Shown here: positions 1 to 8,748 of the stretch, in pieces
How the letters are laid out: every line of letters begins with the position of its first letter
Position numbering within the stretch: position 1 is the stretch's first letter
Origin: Methylobacter sp.
Lineage (GTDB): Bacteria; Pseudomonadota; Gammaproteobacteria; Methylococcales; Methylomonadaceae
Direction: 5' to 3'
Length of the DNA: 64,000 nt
Assembly (NCBI RefSeq): GCF_004322395.1
Contig: NZ_SCTW01000049.1
Coordinates: 1 to 64,000, forward strand
The notes under the pieces: model-generated
What the model saw: only the letters and a program-made list of their open reading frames with translations
Database searches by the model: none
Told to the model about the DNA's origin: nothing
Position numbers and translations under genes: made by a program

Positions 1-1
1 T

Positions 2-262
2 TTGGTAGGCGGTAAAATTAAAGTAGCGCTTGAAGCTGCAGCTAGCGGTGCAGATAGCGCTAAAGTTGCTGATCTTACTAAAGAAGCATTGGATGCAAGC
101 AAAGAAATCAACGCTAACGATAAAGTTGATATCGCTCGCTCAAGAGCAAATAACAAACTGAAAGCTGCTAAAAAACATGCTAGTGACGGTTCTGTAAAAG
201 AAGCCGAAGCAGAGTTACAAGAAGCTGCTAAAATGTTTGCAGCTTTGAAAGGTTTAATCTAA
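2..262 (+). CDS. Small alanine/lysine-rich helical protein, 5'-partial
   Basis: The reading frame is open from the left edge of the window, so the true start (and any signal peptide) probably lies outside. The visible 86 residues are dominated by Ala, Lys, Glu and Asp with heptad-like spacing, predicting long amphipathic helices. The repeated pattern of small and charged residues resembles small periplasmic helical proteins, but no catalytic or metal-binding motif (no His or Cys) is visible, so I assign no function. A stem-loop terminator follows 10 bases after the stop codon, which supports a real, probably well expressed gene. Confidence 0.6.
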   Translation: MVGGKIKVALEAAASGADSAKVADLTKEALDASKEINANDKVDIARSRANNKLKAAKKHASDGSVKEAEAELQEAAKMFAALKGLI

Positions 263-272
263 TATTGACCTG

Positions 273-312
273 ACCCTATCGGGACAACATTTGGTTTCCT
301 GATAGGGTTTTA
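273..312 (+). terminator. Rho-independent terminator
   Basis: The arms ACCCTATC (273-280) and GATAGGGT (301-308) form a stem, extended inward by GG/CC pairs, with a loop near 284-298 and a TTTT-containing tail. It sits directly downstream of the small helical protein gene. The 313-448 stretch that follows holds nothing recognisable. Confidence 0.7.
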
Positions 313-448
313 AAACTATTTACCGCTTCGAATCATTTTTTTCAACACAGCTGCTGCCTGATTGCACTACCCTCTCCTGAAGCACCTATTTATACACCTT
401 CGTTATATTTTCTGAGTTCAAAGCGTAATCTTATTGTTGATTAGAGCA

Positions 449-898
449 CTAAACTTTGTTGTTAGAACGATATTGCTCCGATGCCAAAAGAAAAGCAGCC
501 AGTTGCTTGTCAGTATTGAGTATATGATCGATTAGCCAATTGTTCAGAAAGGACAGCAAATCTTCCCGCGAAATCAGGATTCCGGCTTTAATATCATTGT
601 GCACCGCGACCACCTTGGCCGAAAAACTCCGATGCTGCCTGATGTGCGTATTCATATCCTCAATCGTGTCCTCAATGTAGCTGTACTTTTGCATCAGCTC
701 CTCTTCGGTTTCAAAATGGTACAACGCATAACTGAGCATATCACGAGTAATTTGTTCCAAAAATTCGGCGTTATTATTAACAGTTAGCTTGGTATTGGCC
801 TCGTTAAAAAGATTGACGAGAATCTGATGCTGCTCGTCAATTTTATCAATTCCAGTGACCAGCCTGTCATTCCATACGATAAGATCATAATCGGCCAT
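449..898 (-). CDS. Bacteriohemerythrin
   Basis: This 149-residue single-domain protein is a hemerythrin-like O2-binding four-helix bundle. All seven expected di-iron ligands can be seen: H24 (in DEQH), H61 and E65 (HFETEEE), H85 and H89 (HxxxH), H125 and D130 (HxxxxD). In methanotrophs, bacteriohemerythrins are known to deliver or buffer O2 for particulate methane monooxygenase; that role here is inference. Its stop lies 449 bases from the window's small upstream gene, and it ends 20 bases before the stop of the oppositely numbered but co-directional GGDEF/EAL gene upstream of it, so the two may be cotranscribed, which would pair an oxygen-binding protein with a signalling protein. Confidence 0.9.
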   Translation of the reverse strand: MADYDLIVWNDRLVTGIDKIDEQHQILVNLFNEANTKLTVNNNAEFLEQITRDMLSYALYHFETEEELMQKYSYIEDTIEDMNTHIRQHRSFSAKVVAVHNDIKAGILISREDLLSFLNNWLIDHILNTDKQLAAFLLASEQYRSNNKV

Positions 899-918
899 AT
901 ATATTCCCTATGAATTTG

Positions 919-3642
919 CTATTTAAGTAATTCGTCAGCCAGCATAACCCGCAAGCTATGCAGGAGACTGATCATATTTTGCTGTAATACCAACAATTGT
1001 GCCTTGGCCGCGTCGGCCTCAATTTTCATACCGGCCCTATGATGCTCACACAAGCGAGCGGCGGTTTGGTGGACATTTTGGTGTACCGCGTCAAGTGCAT
1101 GAAATTCGCTTATTGTATGGAAATGACTGGCGCTCTCGTCATAATACCACTGGCCAAATCGACATTGCCGGTAATCCCGTAGCGATTCCGGAGTGGTTTG
1201 ATCGCGCGGATCGTCAAGATTGGTCAGTACCTGTTCAGTCCAATAGCGATGATTCACTTCAGCCTGCAGCAGCTCGAAATAATTCCGCGAGGTTAAATGA
1301 GAGGCGGATAAACTCCACAACGGATCCGGAGTAAATCCTACCAGCCATAAATTCATTTGTTTCGCAGTCATAGGTCTGGCGAGACCGTAACCCTGCATAA
1401 CGTCACACCCCAGTTCCAATAACATTAATACCTGATCGACGTGTTCCACACCTTCGGCAACCACTTGTAACCGGAAAGACGCGGCCAAGCCGATCACACT
1501 TTTTACAATCGCCATATCTCCGCTGGTTGCCAACATCCCGGAAATAAAGCTTAAATCGATTTTCAAGACGTCGACCGCAAGATGCTTTAAGTTCGCCAGT
1601 GATGAAAACCCGGTACCAAAGTCATCCAACGCAACCCGAACACCCATAGAGCGGCATTTGCGGATGGCGTCGCCCCCGACAATCACGTTCTCCAATGCGG
1701 CCGTTTCGACAACTTCTATTTCCAGCCGCTCGATGATTTCAACATCATATCCGGCAAGTATTGATTGCAGACGTTCAGGAAATTCCTGATTGCGCAATTG
1801 GCGGGCGGAGATATTGACGCTAATCTGAATGTCAAATCCAGCCTTACGCCATTCGACCAGTTGCCGCAAAGCTTCCTGGATTGTCCACTCGCCCAAGGCG
1901 ATAATCAGGTCGTCATGTTCGATCACCGGAATGAATTCGAATGGCGACAAAAGACCAAGAATCGGATGGTTCCAACGCACCAGCGCTTCGGCGCCCACCA
2001 CCTTGCCTTGACGGCAATCGATCTTGGGTTGATAGTAAAGTTCAAACTGTCCTTTAATCAATGCGACACCGATTTTCTTAAGAAAGTCCTGAGCCGTTTG
2101 ATTACGCTTTGCGTGTACCGAGTTAAACAGTTGATAACCGTTTTTGCTGGTTTGTTTGACCTCATACATAACCTGGTCGGCATGGCGCAACAATAAATCC
2201 GGATCGCTGCTGTCTTCGGGAAACAGGGTCACGCCGATGCTGGCTGAAATATGCGCCACCTGTCCGGCTATCCGGTATGGAGCCGCAATGGAGGTAACGA
2301 TTCGTTCCAACGTTTGTTCGCACTCATCGACTTTTGTGAAGCCGCCGAGCAGCAGCGCGAATTCATCGCCGCCGAAGCGGGCAGCGGTGTCTTCCTGGCG
2401 TATGCATTCTTGTAAACGCTGAGCAACGTCGCATAGCAATTGGTCTCCTGCTGCATGACCGAGCATATCGTTGACTTGTTTAAAGCCATCCAGATCAAGC
2501 ATGCAGATAGCGGCAATTTCCTGGTTGCGTCGACAGCGAGCCAAAGTCTGGTGCATGCGGTCGGCTAATAAAACTCGGTTAGGTAACTGGGTAAGGGGAT
2601 CATAAAAAGCCAGATTATTGATTTTTTCCTCTATAACCTTGCGTTCGGTAATGTCGGTATAAGTGGCGACATAATTAATGACTTTTCCGTCATTGTTTTT
2701 CACCGCAGTAATGGTCACAAATTCAGGACGTATTTGACCATTTTTATGCCGATTCCAGATTTCGCCTTGCCATGTGCCGGTGCGAAGAAGGCTGTTCCAC
2801 ATTGCAATATAAAATTCCGTATCATGATAACCGGATTTTAATATGTTCATCTTACGATTAATCAGCTCCTCGCTTGAATAACCGGTGATTTTAGTAAAAG
2901 CTTGGTTGACTTTGACAATGACGTTATTGGTATCGGTAATGACCATGCCTTCCTGTGACTCGAAAGCAATAGCTGCGACTTGAAGCTCGGCTTCTACTTG
3001 CTTGCGCTCGGTGATGTCGGTGATAAAACCGTGCCAGAGCGTTGAGCCGTCAGCCAGCCGCTGCGGCAGCGCATTACCCAGCAGCCAGCAATCAGGCTCC
3101 TCGTCAAATTTTAATCGATACTCCTGAACCCAAGGCGTTAAGTCCTGCGCCGAGGTTTGTATGGAAGCTAGATGATTCTCTAAATCATCAGGATGTACTA
3201 CGGTAAACACATAAGATGCATCTTCACGAACATCTTCCGGGCTAATCCGATAGATCTTGAGCAAGCTTTCATTGGCGTAAGGTACGCAGCAACTGCCATC
3301 GGGTCGCAGTTGAAACTGATACACAATTCCAGGCACTTGGCCGGCGATTTTCTGAAGTCGATCCAGCACTTCAAATTGCGTTCTTTCCGCTTGCTTCTGG
3401 TTAGTTAATTGAATTTTAAGCGGGCGACATACCAAAAAATAGATAGCAGGAAAGATCAAAGTCAAGAGCAACGCCGCATCGAGCAGCGCTTCATGCCATT
3501 GCGAAAGCGGCGGTAATCTGTCAATAAACAACATGACTAGTGTCTCGCCGACAAAAATGGAACCGATTAATGCCAACAGCAAGTGCTTGACTGATTGAGA
3601 ATCTTTAATTGATATCACATCAACTTTGCTTCTCAAAAGCAA
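919..3642 (-). CDS. Membrane PAS-PAS-GGDEF-EAL-CZB cyclic-di-GMP protein
   Basis: This 907-residue protein has two N-terminal membrane segments (about 20-40 and 50-72), a PAS domain (about 95-215), a second PAS domain (about 222-340), a GGDEF domain with an intact GGDEF motif at 424-428, an EAL domain with EALVRW at 552-557, and a C-terminal CZB domain (about 815-905) recognisable by CRFGQWYY followed by HxxxH-type spacing. GGDEF domains make and EAL domains hydrolyse cyclic di-GMP; both active-site motifs look intact, so it may be bifunctional. CZB domains bind zinc through His and Cys and are known to control the diguanylate cyclase DgcZ. CZB attached to the C-terminus of a GGDEF-EAL protein is less common than on chemoreceptors. 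It lies just upstream of the bacteriohemerythrin gene. Confidence 0.92.
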   Translation of the reverse strand: MLLRSKVDVISIKDSQSVKHLLLALIGSIFVGETLVMLFIDRLPPLSQWHEALLDAALLLTLIFPAIYFLVCRPLKIQLTNQKQAERTQFEVLDRLQKIAGQVPGIVYQFQLRPDGSCCVPYANESLLKIYRISPEDVREDASYVFTVVHPDDLENHLASIQTSAQDLTPWVQEYRLKFDEEPDCWLLGNALPQRLADGSTLWHGFITDITERKQVEAELQVAAIAFESQEGMVITDTNNVIVKVNQAFTKITGYSSEELINRKMNILKSGYHDTEFYIAMWNSLLRTGTWQGEIWNRHKNGQIRPEFVTITAVKNNDGKVINYVATYTDITERKVIEEKINNLAFYDPLTQLPNRVLLADRMHQTLARCRRNQEIAAICMLDLDGFKQVNDMLGHAAGDQLLCDVAQRLQECIRQEDTAARFGGDEFALLLGGFTKVDECEQTLERIVTSIAAPYRIAGQVAHISASIGVTLFPEDSSDPDLLLRHADQVMYEVKQTSKNGYQLFNSVHAKRNQTAQDFLKKIGVALIKGQFELYYQPKIDCRQGKVVGAEALVRWNHPILGLLSPFEFIPVIEHDDLIIALGEWTIQEALRQLVEWRKAGFDIQISVNISARQLRNQEFPERLQSILAGYDVEIIERLEIEVVETAALENVIVGGDAIRKCRSMGVRVALDDFGTGFSSLANLKHLAVDVLKIDLSFISGMLATSGDMAIVKSVIGLAASFRLQVVAEGVEHVDQVLMLLELGCDVMQGYGLARPMTAKQMNLWLVGFTPDPLWSLSASHLTSRNYFELLQAEVNHRYWTEQVLTNLDDPRDQTTPESLRDYRQCRFGQWYYDESASHFHTISEFHALDAVHQNVHQTAARLCEHHRAGMKIEADAAKAQLLVLQQNMISLLHSLRVMLADELLK

Positions 3643-3826
3643 ATTTCAAATTTATTTTTTGGAATAGGTAGCCGACTCATTAATGCCTTCAGACAATCAA
3701 GTTCTATGTAATCATTTGCTGATAGCCTGTCAGCATAACAACAATATACTAGTTTGTCTAACGGTGTTTATCCTTACCGAGTGCATATGTTTTAGGCTAG
3801 TTATCAAGAAGCTGCTTAACGCATTA

Positions 3827-3878
3827 CATCATGAAAACACGAAGAAAAGCCGAGTAAAAATTTCGTGTTTTCATGATG
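3827..3878. repeat. 17-bp perfect inverted repeat between two minus-strand genes
   Basis: Arms at 3827-3843 and 3862-3878 (beginning CATCATGAAAACACGAA) are perfectly complementary around an 18-base spacer. It sits in the 303-base region between the signalling protein start and the reductase stop. The ACACGAA core also occurs in the longer palindrome at 6857-6914, so both may belong to one dispersed family. It may act as a terminator for the reductase gene, though no clear T-run follows. I see no credible gene in the rest of 3643-3945. Confidence 0.6.
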
Positions 3879-3945
3879 GCTAATCAATGCGCCTACTATT
3901 TTTTTACATATTGATCCCTGTCTTTTTCGAGATTTCCGGCTTTAA

Positions 3946-4980
3946 TTAAGCAGGCAAAAATCTTTCACTCAACACCTGCTTATCCGGCACCCCTTTAGCT
4001 TTCGCGGCCGCTTCGGCAGCGTCAATTAAAGCAGGGGGCCCGCACAGGTAAATGTCCGGCAATACAGTTGTGCTATCCAGATCTTGAGCCAGAGCATCTA
4101 CCGGCGTACCGCAAAAGCCCTGCCAACTATTACCCGGCTTCCAGACACAATAAATCACCTGAAGCTGGGGCAGTTCTGCTTGCAACGCTTTCAACTCGGT
4201 CTGGCAAAACAATTCTTCGGCCCGGTTTGCGCCGAAGTAAAGCCGCGCCGGATGCGGTTCTTGAAACTCGGCCATACGCCTTAACATGGACAGCATAGGC
4301 GCAAGACCGGTGCCTCCGGCCACGAACCAGCGCGGCCTCAAACCGCTTTCAGATAAGCCGAAAGCGCCTTTGGGGCCGTGAACGATCAAAGTCTGTCCTA
4401 CAGCAGCCTGTTCCCGTAGCCAGGTGGAAAAAAGCCCGCCGGGTTGCAGTCGAATCAGAAACTCCAGACGACCATCCCAGTTGCCTATATTGGCAAGCGA
4501 ATAGGCACGCTTGATGTCCTGATCCGGCACTTCCAGTTCCATGAACTGGCCGGGTTCGAATTCGGCGACTGAGCCGCCGTCTTCATTCGGCGCAAGGCGT
4601 AATTCCAAGCGCAGGGTGTTTTCACCCACGGAATCGATAGCGGTAATTTCAGCATTTCGAATCTTGATTTCGCCAATCAGGATACGGTCATGATCGAAAG
4701 GCAGGTCAATGCGTAAATCGCTTTTAGGAAAGGTGCAACAGAGTAGGGTACCGCCTTTTGCTTCATCGTCTGCGGGTAGTGCGGCAGGATTATGTTTGCC
4801 CAACGTAAAGTCGCCATGGGTGACATCGGCATAGCAAGTGCCGCAATTGCCCTGTCCGCATTGGGCGGGCAGTATAATATGAGCATTGGCGGCAGCTTCC
4901 AGCAGATTCTGGTCAGCGGCGCACTCGAAACGAAGCTGTTCCCCGTCGCGAGTGGTAAGTTCAATAGCATGAGTGTTCAT
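3946..4980 (-). CDS. NADH-dependent 2Fe-2S/FAD reductase, MmoC/Hcr-like
   Basis: The 344-residue protein has an N-terminal plant-type 2Fe-2S ferredoxin domain (ligands C41, C46, C49 and C81 or C82), an FAD-binding domain with the RAYSLAN motif, and a NAD-binding domain with GGTGLAPM and YLCGPP. Length and domain order match MmoC, the reductase of soluble methane monooxygenase (about 348 residues), but no mmo genes are nearby. Being 130 bases downstream of hcp on the same strand, it most likely feeds electrons from NADH to the hybrid cluster protein, the job of Hcr in enterobacteria. The ATG at 4980 is preferred over an upstream TTG because homology to the ferredoxin domain starts there and a GGAG lies upstream. 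Confidence 0.88.
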   Translation of the reverse strand: MNTHAIELTTRDGEQLRFECAADQNLLEAAANAHIILPAQCGQGNCGTCYADVTHGDFTLGKHNPAALPADDEAKGGTLLCCTFPKSDLRIDLPFDHDRILIGEIKIRNAEITAIDSVGENTLRLELRLAPNEDGGSVAEFEPGQFMELEVPDQDIKRAYSLANIGNWDGRLEFLIRLQPGGLFSTWLREQAAVGQTLIVHGPKGAFGLSESGLRPRWFVAGGTGLAPMLSMLRRMAEFQEPHPARLYFGANRAEELFCQTELKALQAELPQLQVIYCVWKPGNSWQGFCGTPVDALAQDLDSTTVLPDIYLCGPPALIDAAEAAAKAKGVPDKQVLSERFLPA

Positions 4981-5031
4981 GATTTGTTTGGGCTCCAGAA
5001 AAAATACTGCCGGAAAATACAAACATCCAGG

Positions 5032-5069
5032 CTTCCTTCTTTGAAAAAGGGGGATTTCAAAGAAGGAAG
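5032..5069. repeat. 15-bp perfect inverted repeat between hcp and its reductase gene
   Basis: Arms 5032-5046 (CTTCCTTCTTTGAAA) and 5055-5069 are exact reverse complements around an 8-base G-rich loop. It lies in the hcp/reductase gap, so in the mRNA it would form a strong hairpin that could stabilise the hcp part or reduce read-through into the reductase gene. There is no U-run typical of a full terminator. Confidence 0.6.
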
Positions 5070-5112
5070 GGATAAGGCTTTAGGGTTTCCGGCAGAGGAG
5101 GAAAGGTATAAA

Positions 5113-6780
5113 TTAAGCAGCTTTGCGCGTCAGCGATGCTTCGATGTCGGCCTGCGCGGTGGTAATGGGTTGCAACCCGAACTTATCGACCAGCACCTGT
5201 ACCAGATTAGGCGTCAGGAAGGCAGGTAGCGTGGGGCCGAGGCGAATATTGCGGATACCCAGCGCCAGCAAGGTCAGCAACACCGCGGCAGCTTTTTGCT
5301 CAAACCATGACACGACCAGGGATAAGGGCAGCTCATTCACTCCGCATTCAAAAGCGCCGGCCAGTGCGGTGGCAATTTTGATCGCCGAGTAGCTGTCGTT
5401 GCATTGGCCTATATCCAGCAGCCTCGGAATGCCGCCGATGTCGCCGAAATCATGTTGGTTAAAACGGTATTTGGCGCAGCCCAAGGTCATGACCACGGTG
5501 TCTTGTGGAGCCTGTTCGGCGAACTCGGTGTAGTAATTACGACCTGGCGCAGCGCCGTCGCAGCCGCCAACCAGGAAGAAATGCTGAATGGCGCCAGACT
5601 TGACTGCGTCTATGACTTTATCGGCCACGCCCAGTACCGCATCGCGGCCAAAACCGACGGTGACGAATTTTTCGCTGATGTCATCTTTAAAACCAGGCAA
5701 TGCATTAGCGGCTTGAATTAAAGGCGCAAAATTTTTGTCGCTGATATGGCGCACACCGGGCCAGCCTACCGGGCCTGCGGTAAAAATACGCTGACGGTAT
5801 TGAGCTTGCGGCTCGATGATGCAGTTGGAAGTCATCAAAATGGCGCCTGGAAACTCGGCAAACTCTTTTTGTTGATCCTGCCAAGCGCCGCCGTAATTAC
5901 CGACCAGATGGGGATATGCCTTGAGCTTTGGGTACGCGTGGGCAGGCAGCATCTCTCCATGAGTATAGATATTGATGCCCGTGTCTTTGGTTTGCTCCAG
6001 CAAAGCGGCCAGATCGCCCAGATCGTGACCGGATACCAGGATAGCTTTGCCTTTGATCGGAGTGATGCGGACTTGCGTCGGCTGTTGCGCACCGAAATTA
6101 CCGGTGTTGGCCTCATCCAGTAACGCCATCACCTCAAGGTTTAAAGTACCCAGCGCCATAGACTGGTTCAGCAGCGCTTCGACATCAGTGGGATTTGAGC
6201 TGAGAAAATCCAGCGCATCCTCGATTCCGGCGTAAATAGTGTTGCTTTCCTTACCCAGCACATAGGCATGGTGAGCGTAGGCGCAAACGCCTTTGAGGCC
6301 GTAAAGCACTAATGAACGCAAGCCGATAATGTCCGGGCCGACTTGGTCGAGTCCGGCATTAATGCCTACATTGGCGGCCTGTTTGAGCATTCCGTCCATA
6401 TCGGCAGCAGGCTGCCAGACAGCTGGACCAGTGAGTTCTTCAGGCGTAAGGCCTGATGCAAGCGCAGCTTGCATGTAGCTTGCCTTGACTCGATCCCGTA
6501 TCTGCGCGGCTTCTTGTATCATCGCAACGAAACGGGTCGCATTGAAATTCACGTTGGTCAAGGTGGTAAACATCGCGTAGAGGATGAAATCGTCGGCGGC
6601 GTTATCCGGAGCATTCAAAGCGCGAGCGCGTTTGGCATACTGGGCAATGCCTTTGACGCCGTGAACCAGTAAATCCTGCAAATCGGAAGTTGTAGCGTCT
6701 TTTCCGCACATGCCTTTGGCAGTAGCGCAACCGCTGTCGGCATTGGATCGGTCAGTTTGTTCGCATTGGTAACAAAACAT
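5113..6780 (-). CDS. hcp: Hybrid cluster protein (hydroxylamine reductase / NO-related)
   Basis: The 555-residue protein matches Hcp over its full length. The N-terminal cluster ligands are C3, C6, C18 and C25 (FCYQCEQT ... [12 protein letters not shown]), the short-spaced N-terminal form found in E. coli. The hybrid-cluster segments [35 protein letters not shown] and GQCNDSYSA are all present. Hcp is known as a cytoplasmic enzyme that reduces hydroxylamine in vitro and acts on nitric oxide in vivo. Methane oxidisers produce hydroxylamine and NO from ammonia co-oxidation, so a role in detoxification fits. It is the first gene of an operon with the Fe-S flavoreductase, is divergent from norR, and has a sigma54-type promoter about 170 bases upstream. 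Confidence 0.95.
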   Translation of the reverse strand: MFCYQCEQTDRSNADSGCATAKGMCGKDATTSDLQDLLVHGVKGIAQYAKRARALNAPDNAADDFILYAMFTTLTNVNFNATRFVAMIQEAAQIRDRVKASYMQAALASGLTPEELTGPAVWQPAADMDGMLKQAANVGINAGLDQVGPDIIGLRSLVLYGLKGVCAYAHHAYVLGKESNTIYAGIEDALDFLSSNPTDVEALLNQSMALGTLNLEVMALLDEANTGNFGAQQPTQVRITPIKGKAILVSGHDLGDLAALLEQTKDTGINIYTHGEMLPAHAYPKLKAYPHLVGNYGGAWQDQQKEFAEFPGAILMTSNCIIEPQAQYRQRIFTAGPVGWPGVRHISDKNFAPLIQAANALPGFKDDISEKFVTVGFGRDAVLGVADKVIDAVKSGAIQHFFLVGGCDGAAPGRNYYTEFAEQAPQDTVVMTLGCAKYRFNQHDFGDIGGIPRLLDIGQCNDSYSAIKIATALAGAFECGVNELPLSLVVSWFEQKAAAVLLTLLALGIRNIRLGPTLPAFLTPNLVQVLVDKFGLQPITTAQADIEASLTRKAA

Positions 6781-6856
6781 CAGGTAGTCTCCCCAAATTA
6801 ATAATTCAATTAAAGTCGCAGAAAAAACTGCGCCGTACGTATCTACCTAAGGTTTA

Positions 6857-6914
6857 TCACCACGAAGACACGAAGTTTATGTTTTTCTTCGTGTCCTTCG
6901 TGTCTTCGTGGTGA
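6857..6914. repeat. 19-bp perfect inverted repeat in the hcp leader
   Basis: Arms 6857-6875 (TCACCACGAAGACACGAAG) and 6896-6914 are exact reverse complements. The spacer also contains a partial extra copy of CTTCGTGT. The element lies between the predicted sigma54 start site and the hcp start codon, so it would be in the hcp 5' untranslated region. Its CACGAAG core is shared with the palindrome at 3827-3878. Confidence 0.65.
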
Positions 6915-6950
6915 ATTAAATATTCAACTTAAGTTGATGCTTACAGATAA

Positions 6951-6968
6951 CAGCACTTACCATGCCAA
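6951..6968 (-). promoter_or_regulatory. Candidate sigma54 promoter for hcp
   Basis: Read on the minus strand the sequence is TTGGCATGGTAAGTGCTG. It has the invariant GG and GC of the -24/-12 elements with the required 10-base spacing, and matches TGGCAC-N5-TTGC at most other positions. It points toward hcp. Transcription should start near 6940, leaving a leader of about 160 bases. Confidence 0.65.
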
Positions 6969-7009
6969 GCAAAAAACCTTGTGTTTACTGGCTTAGCCAA
7001 GGTATCGTT

Positions 7010-7045
7010 GTGTTTTTAACATCGCCTTTAAGTTGTGCAATTGAC
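7010..7045. promoter_or_regulatory. Two candidate NorR enhancer sites (GT-N7-AC)
   Basis: GTGTTTTTAAC (7010-7020) and GTGCAATTGAC (7035-7045) both match the GT-N7-AC core of NorR sites, with centres 25 bases apart. They lie about 45-80 bases upstream of the -24 element of the hcp promoter, a usual place for a sigma54 enhancer. E. coli norVW has three sites; I found only two. Confidence 0.5.
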
Positions 7046-7060
7046 ACCAGCGTTATCACT

Positions 7061-8608
7061 ATGACAACAAACCTATTTTTTACCTCGCTAATTTCCATTG
7101 TTGCAGACCTGTCCACACGCATGTCGGCAGAACAACGCTACCAGCGCTTGTTAGAGCATTTGTGCCGAATTTTTCCTTGCAATGCGTCCGCGCTGCTTAA
7201 ATTTGAAAATCCTTATTTGATACCGCTGGCGGTTAACGGCTTATCGGAAGATACCTTGGGTCGACGTTTTACAGTTAGCGAACATCCACGACTGGCGCAG
7301 ATTTTGGCTTCCAATCAAGCGGTACGTTTTGCGGCCGATTCCGACCTGCCCGATCCTTATGACGGGCTGATTGAATCGGATAACGATCAACTGCTGGTGC
7401 ATGATTGTATGGGGGTTACACTATTTATCGATGGGGAACCCTGGGGCGTTTTAACATTGGACGCGCTAACTCCCGGCACCTTTGATAATATCGACCCGAT
7501 GCAGTTGAACACCTTTATCAGCCTTACTGCCGCCACGGTCAAGGCGGCTGGGCTGATTAGCTCTTTGGAACAGCGGGTGCGTTACGCGACTCAAACATTA
7601 TTCAAAGAAAGTACCGATCAAGATATGATCGGTGACAGCGAATGCATGCGAAAATTGCGTAATGAAATTTCCATCGTCGCTCCGTCGGAACTTGCGGTTT
7701 TAATTTTAGGCGAAACGGGAGTAGGCAAAGAATTGGTTGCCCGGCGTATTCATCTGGAATCGAATCGCGCCGATCAAGTTATGGTCTACGTGAATTGCGC
7801 CGCATTGCCTGAGAGTATTGCCGAAAGCGAATTATTCGGTCATAGCAAAGGCTCGTTTACCGGTGCCGTTGGCGATAGAACCGGTAAATTCGAGCTGGCC
7901 GACGGCGGCACGATTTTCCTGGACGAAATCGGCGAACTGCCGCTTTCAATTCAGGCCAAATTATTGCGTACCCTGCAAAACGGCGAGATACAGCGCGTCG
8001 GCAGCGATCAGCCAATCAAAGTGAATGTGCGGGTTATTGCCGCAACCAACCGTAACCTGCAACAAGAAGTTGCGGCAGGACTGTTTCGCCCGGATCTTTA
8101 TCATCGTCTAGCTGTTTATCCGATGAATGTCCCGGCTTTGCGGGAACGGGGCAAAGATGTTTTATTGCTGGCCGGCGCTTTCCTGGAAAAAAACCAGCAA
8201 CGGCTGGGCATTAAAAAATTGCGTCTGGATCAGGACGCCAAAAAAGCCTTATTGGATTACCGCTGGCCGGGCAACATTCGTGAACTGGAGCATTTACTCA
8301 GCCGGGCAGCGCTAAAGTCGGCAACCCCGGAAAATCGCCAAGCGGATTTTATAACTATATCCCTGGACTATTTGGATATAGTGCCGGAGCCGTTGAATGA
8401 TTCACATGCCGAAACTGTAGCAGATTCATCGACAGCTTTACCCACGCCGATGGATTTTAAAAATGCAGTTGACGAGTTTCAGCGTCGGCTCATCCAGCAG
8501 CAATTGGCGGCGCAACAGGGCAATATGGCGGCTACAGCACGAATGCTGGGGATAGATCGGGGTAATTTTCATCGTTTGCTGAAACGATTGGCAGTTAAAG
8601 TTGAGTAG
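7061..8608 (+). CDS. norR: NorR, NO-responsive sigma54 activator
   Basis: The 515-residue protein is colinear with E. coli NorR (504). It has an N-terminal GAF domain with the residues of the NO-sensing mononuclear iron site conserved (the R, D, D, C and D seen in VRFAADSDLPDPYD, HDCMG and TLDA), a central AAA+ domain with Walker A GETGVGKE and Walker B GTIFLDEIGE, and a C-terminal Fis-type helix-turn-helix. The sigma54-contact loop reads GSFTGA rather than GAFTGA, a single conservative change. NO binding is known to relieve GAF repression of the ATPase. The ATG at 7061 is chosen over one at 6962 because homology begins there and the longer reading would run through the hcp promoter. It is divergent from hcp, its likely target. 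Confidence 0.93.
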   Translation: MTTNLFFTSLISIVADLSTRMSAEQRYQRLLEHLCRIFPCNASALLKFENPYLIPLAVNGLSEDTLGRRFTVSEHPRLAQILASNQAVRFAADSDLPDPYDGLIESDNDQLLVHDCMGVTLFIDGEPWGVLTLDALTPGTFDNIDPMQLNTFISLTAATVKAAGLISSLEQRVRYATQTLFKESTDQDMIGDSECMRKLRNEISIVAPSELAVLILGETGVGKELVARRIHLESNRADQVMVYVNCAALPESIAESELFGHSKGSFTGAVGDRTGKFELADGGTIFLDEIGELPLSIQAKLLRTLQNGEIQRVGSDQPIKVNVRVIAATNRNLQQEVAAGLFRPDLYHRLAVYPMNVPALRERGKDVLLLAGAFLEKNQQRLGIKKLRLDQDAKKALLDYRWPGNIRELEHLLSRAALKSATPENRQADFITISLDYLDIVPEPLNDSHAETVADSSTALPTPMDFKNAVDEFQRRLIQQQLAAQQGNMAATARMLGIDRGNFHRLLKRLAVKVE

Positions 8609-8672
8609 GGCGTGCCGTGCGCGCCAAAGAGGTGTCGCATTGCTTGAAAAAAGGCGCGCATGGCACGCCCTA
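8606..8672. repeat. REP-like palindrome, family A, copy 1
   Basis: Arms 8606-8625 and 8653-8672 form a 20-bp stem with one mismatch. The left arm is identical to that of the element at 56413-56463. It overlaps the norR stop codon and lies between convergent norR and mnmE, so it may also end transcription from both sides. Confidence 0.75.
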
Positions 8673-8748
8673 CACTAAGCGTCCAATTTAAAACTCTACA
8701 CGGACATGAAAACAAGATCGGTCCGGGAGTGTAAGCTTTGTTTGAATG

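Noticed and set aside
3683-3883. 66-codon open frame over the inverted repeat
   Set aside because: The frame exists only because of the palindrome and has no start signal or homology.
3946-4980. Assignment of the reductase as MmoC of soluble methane monooxygenase
   Set aside because: No other mmo genes are near, and its partner by position is hcp.
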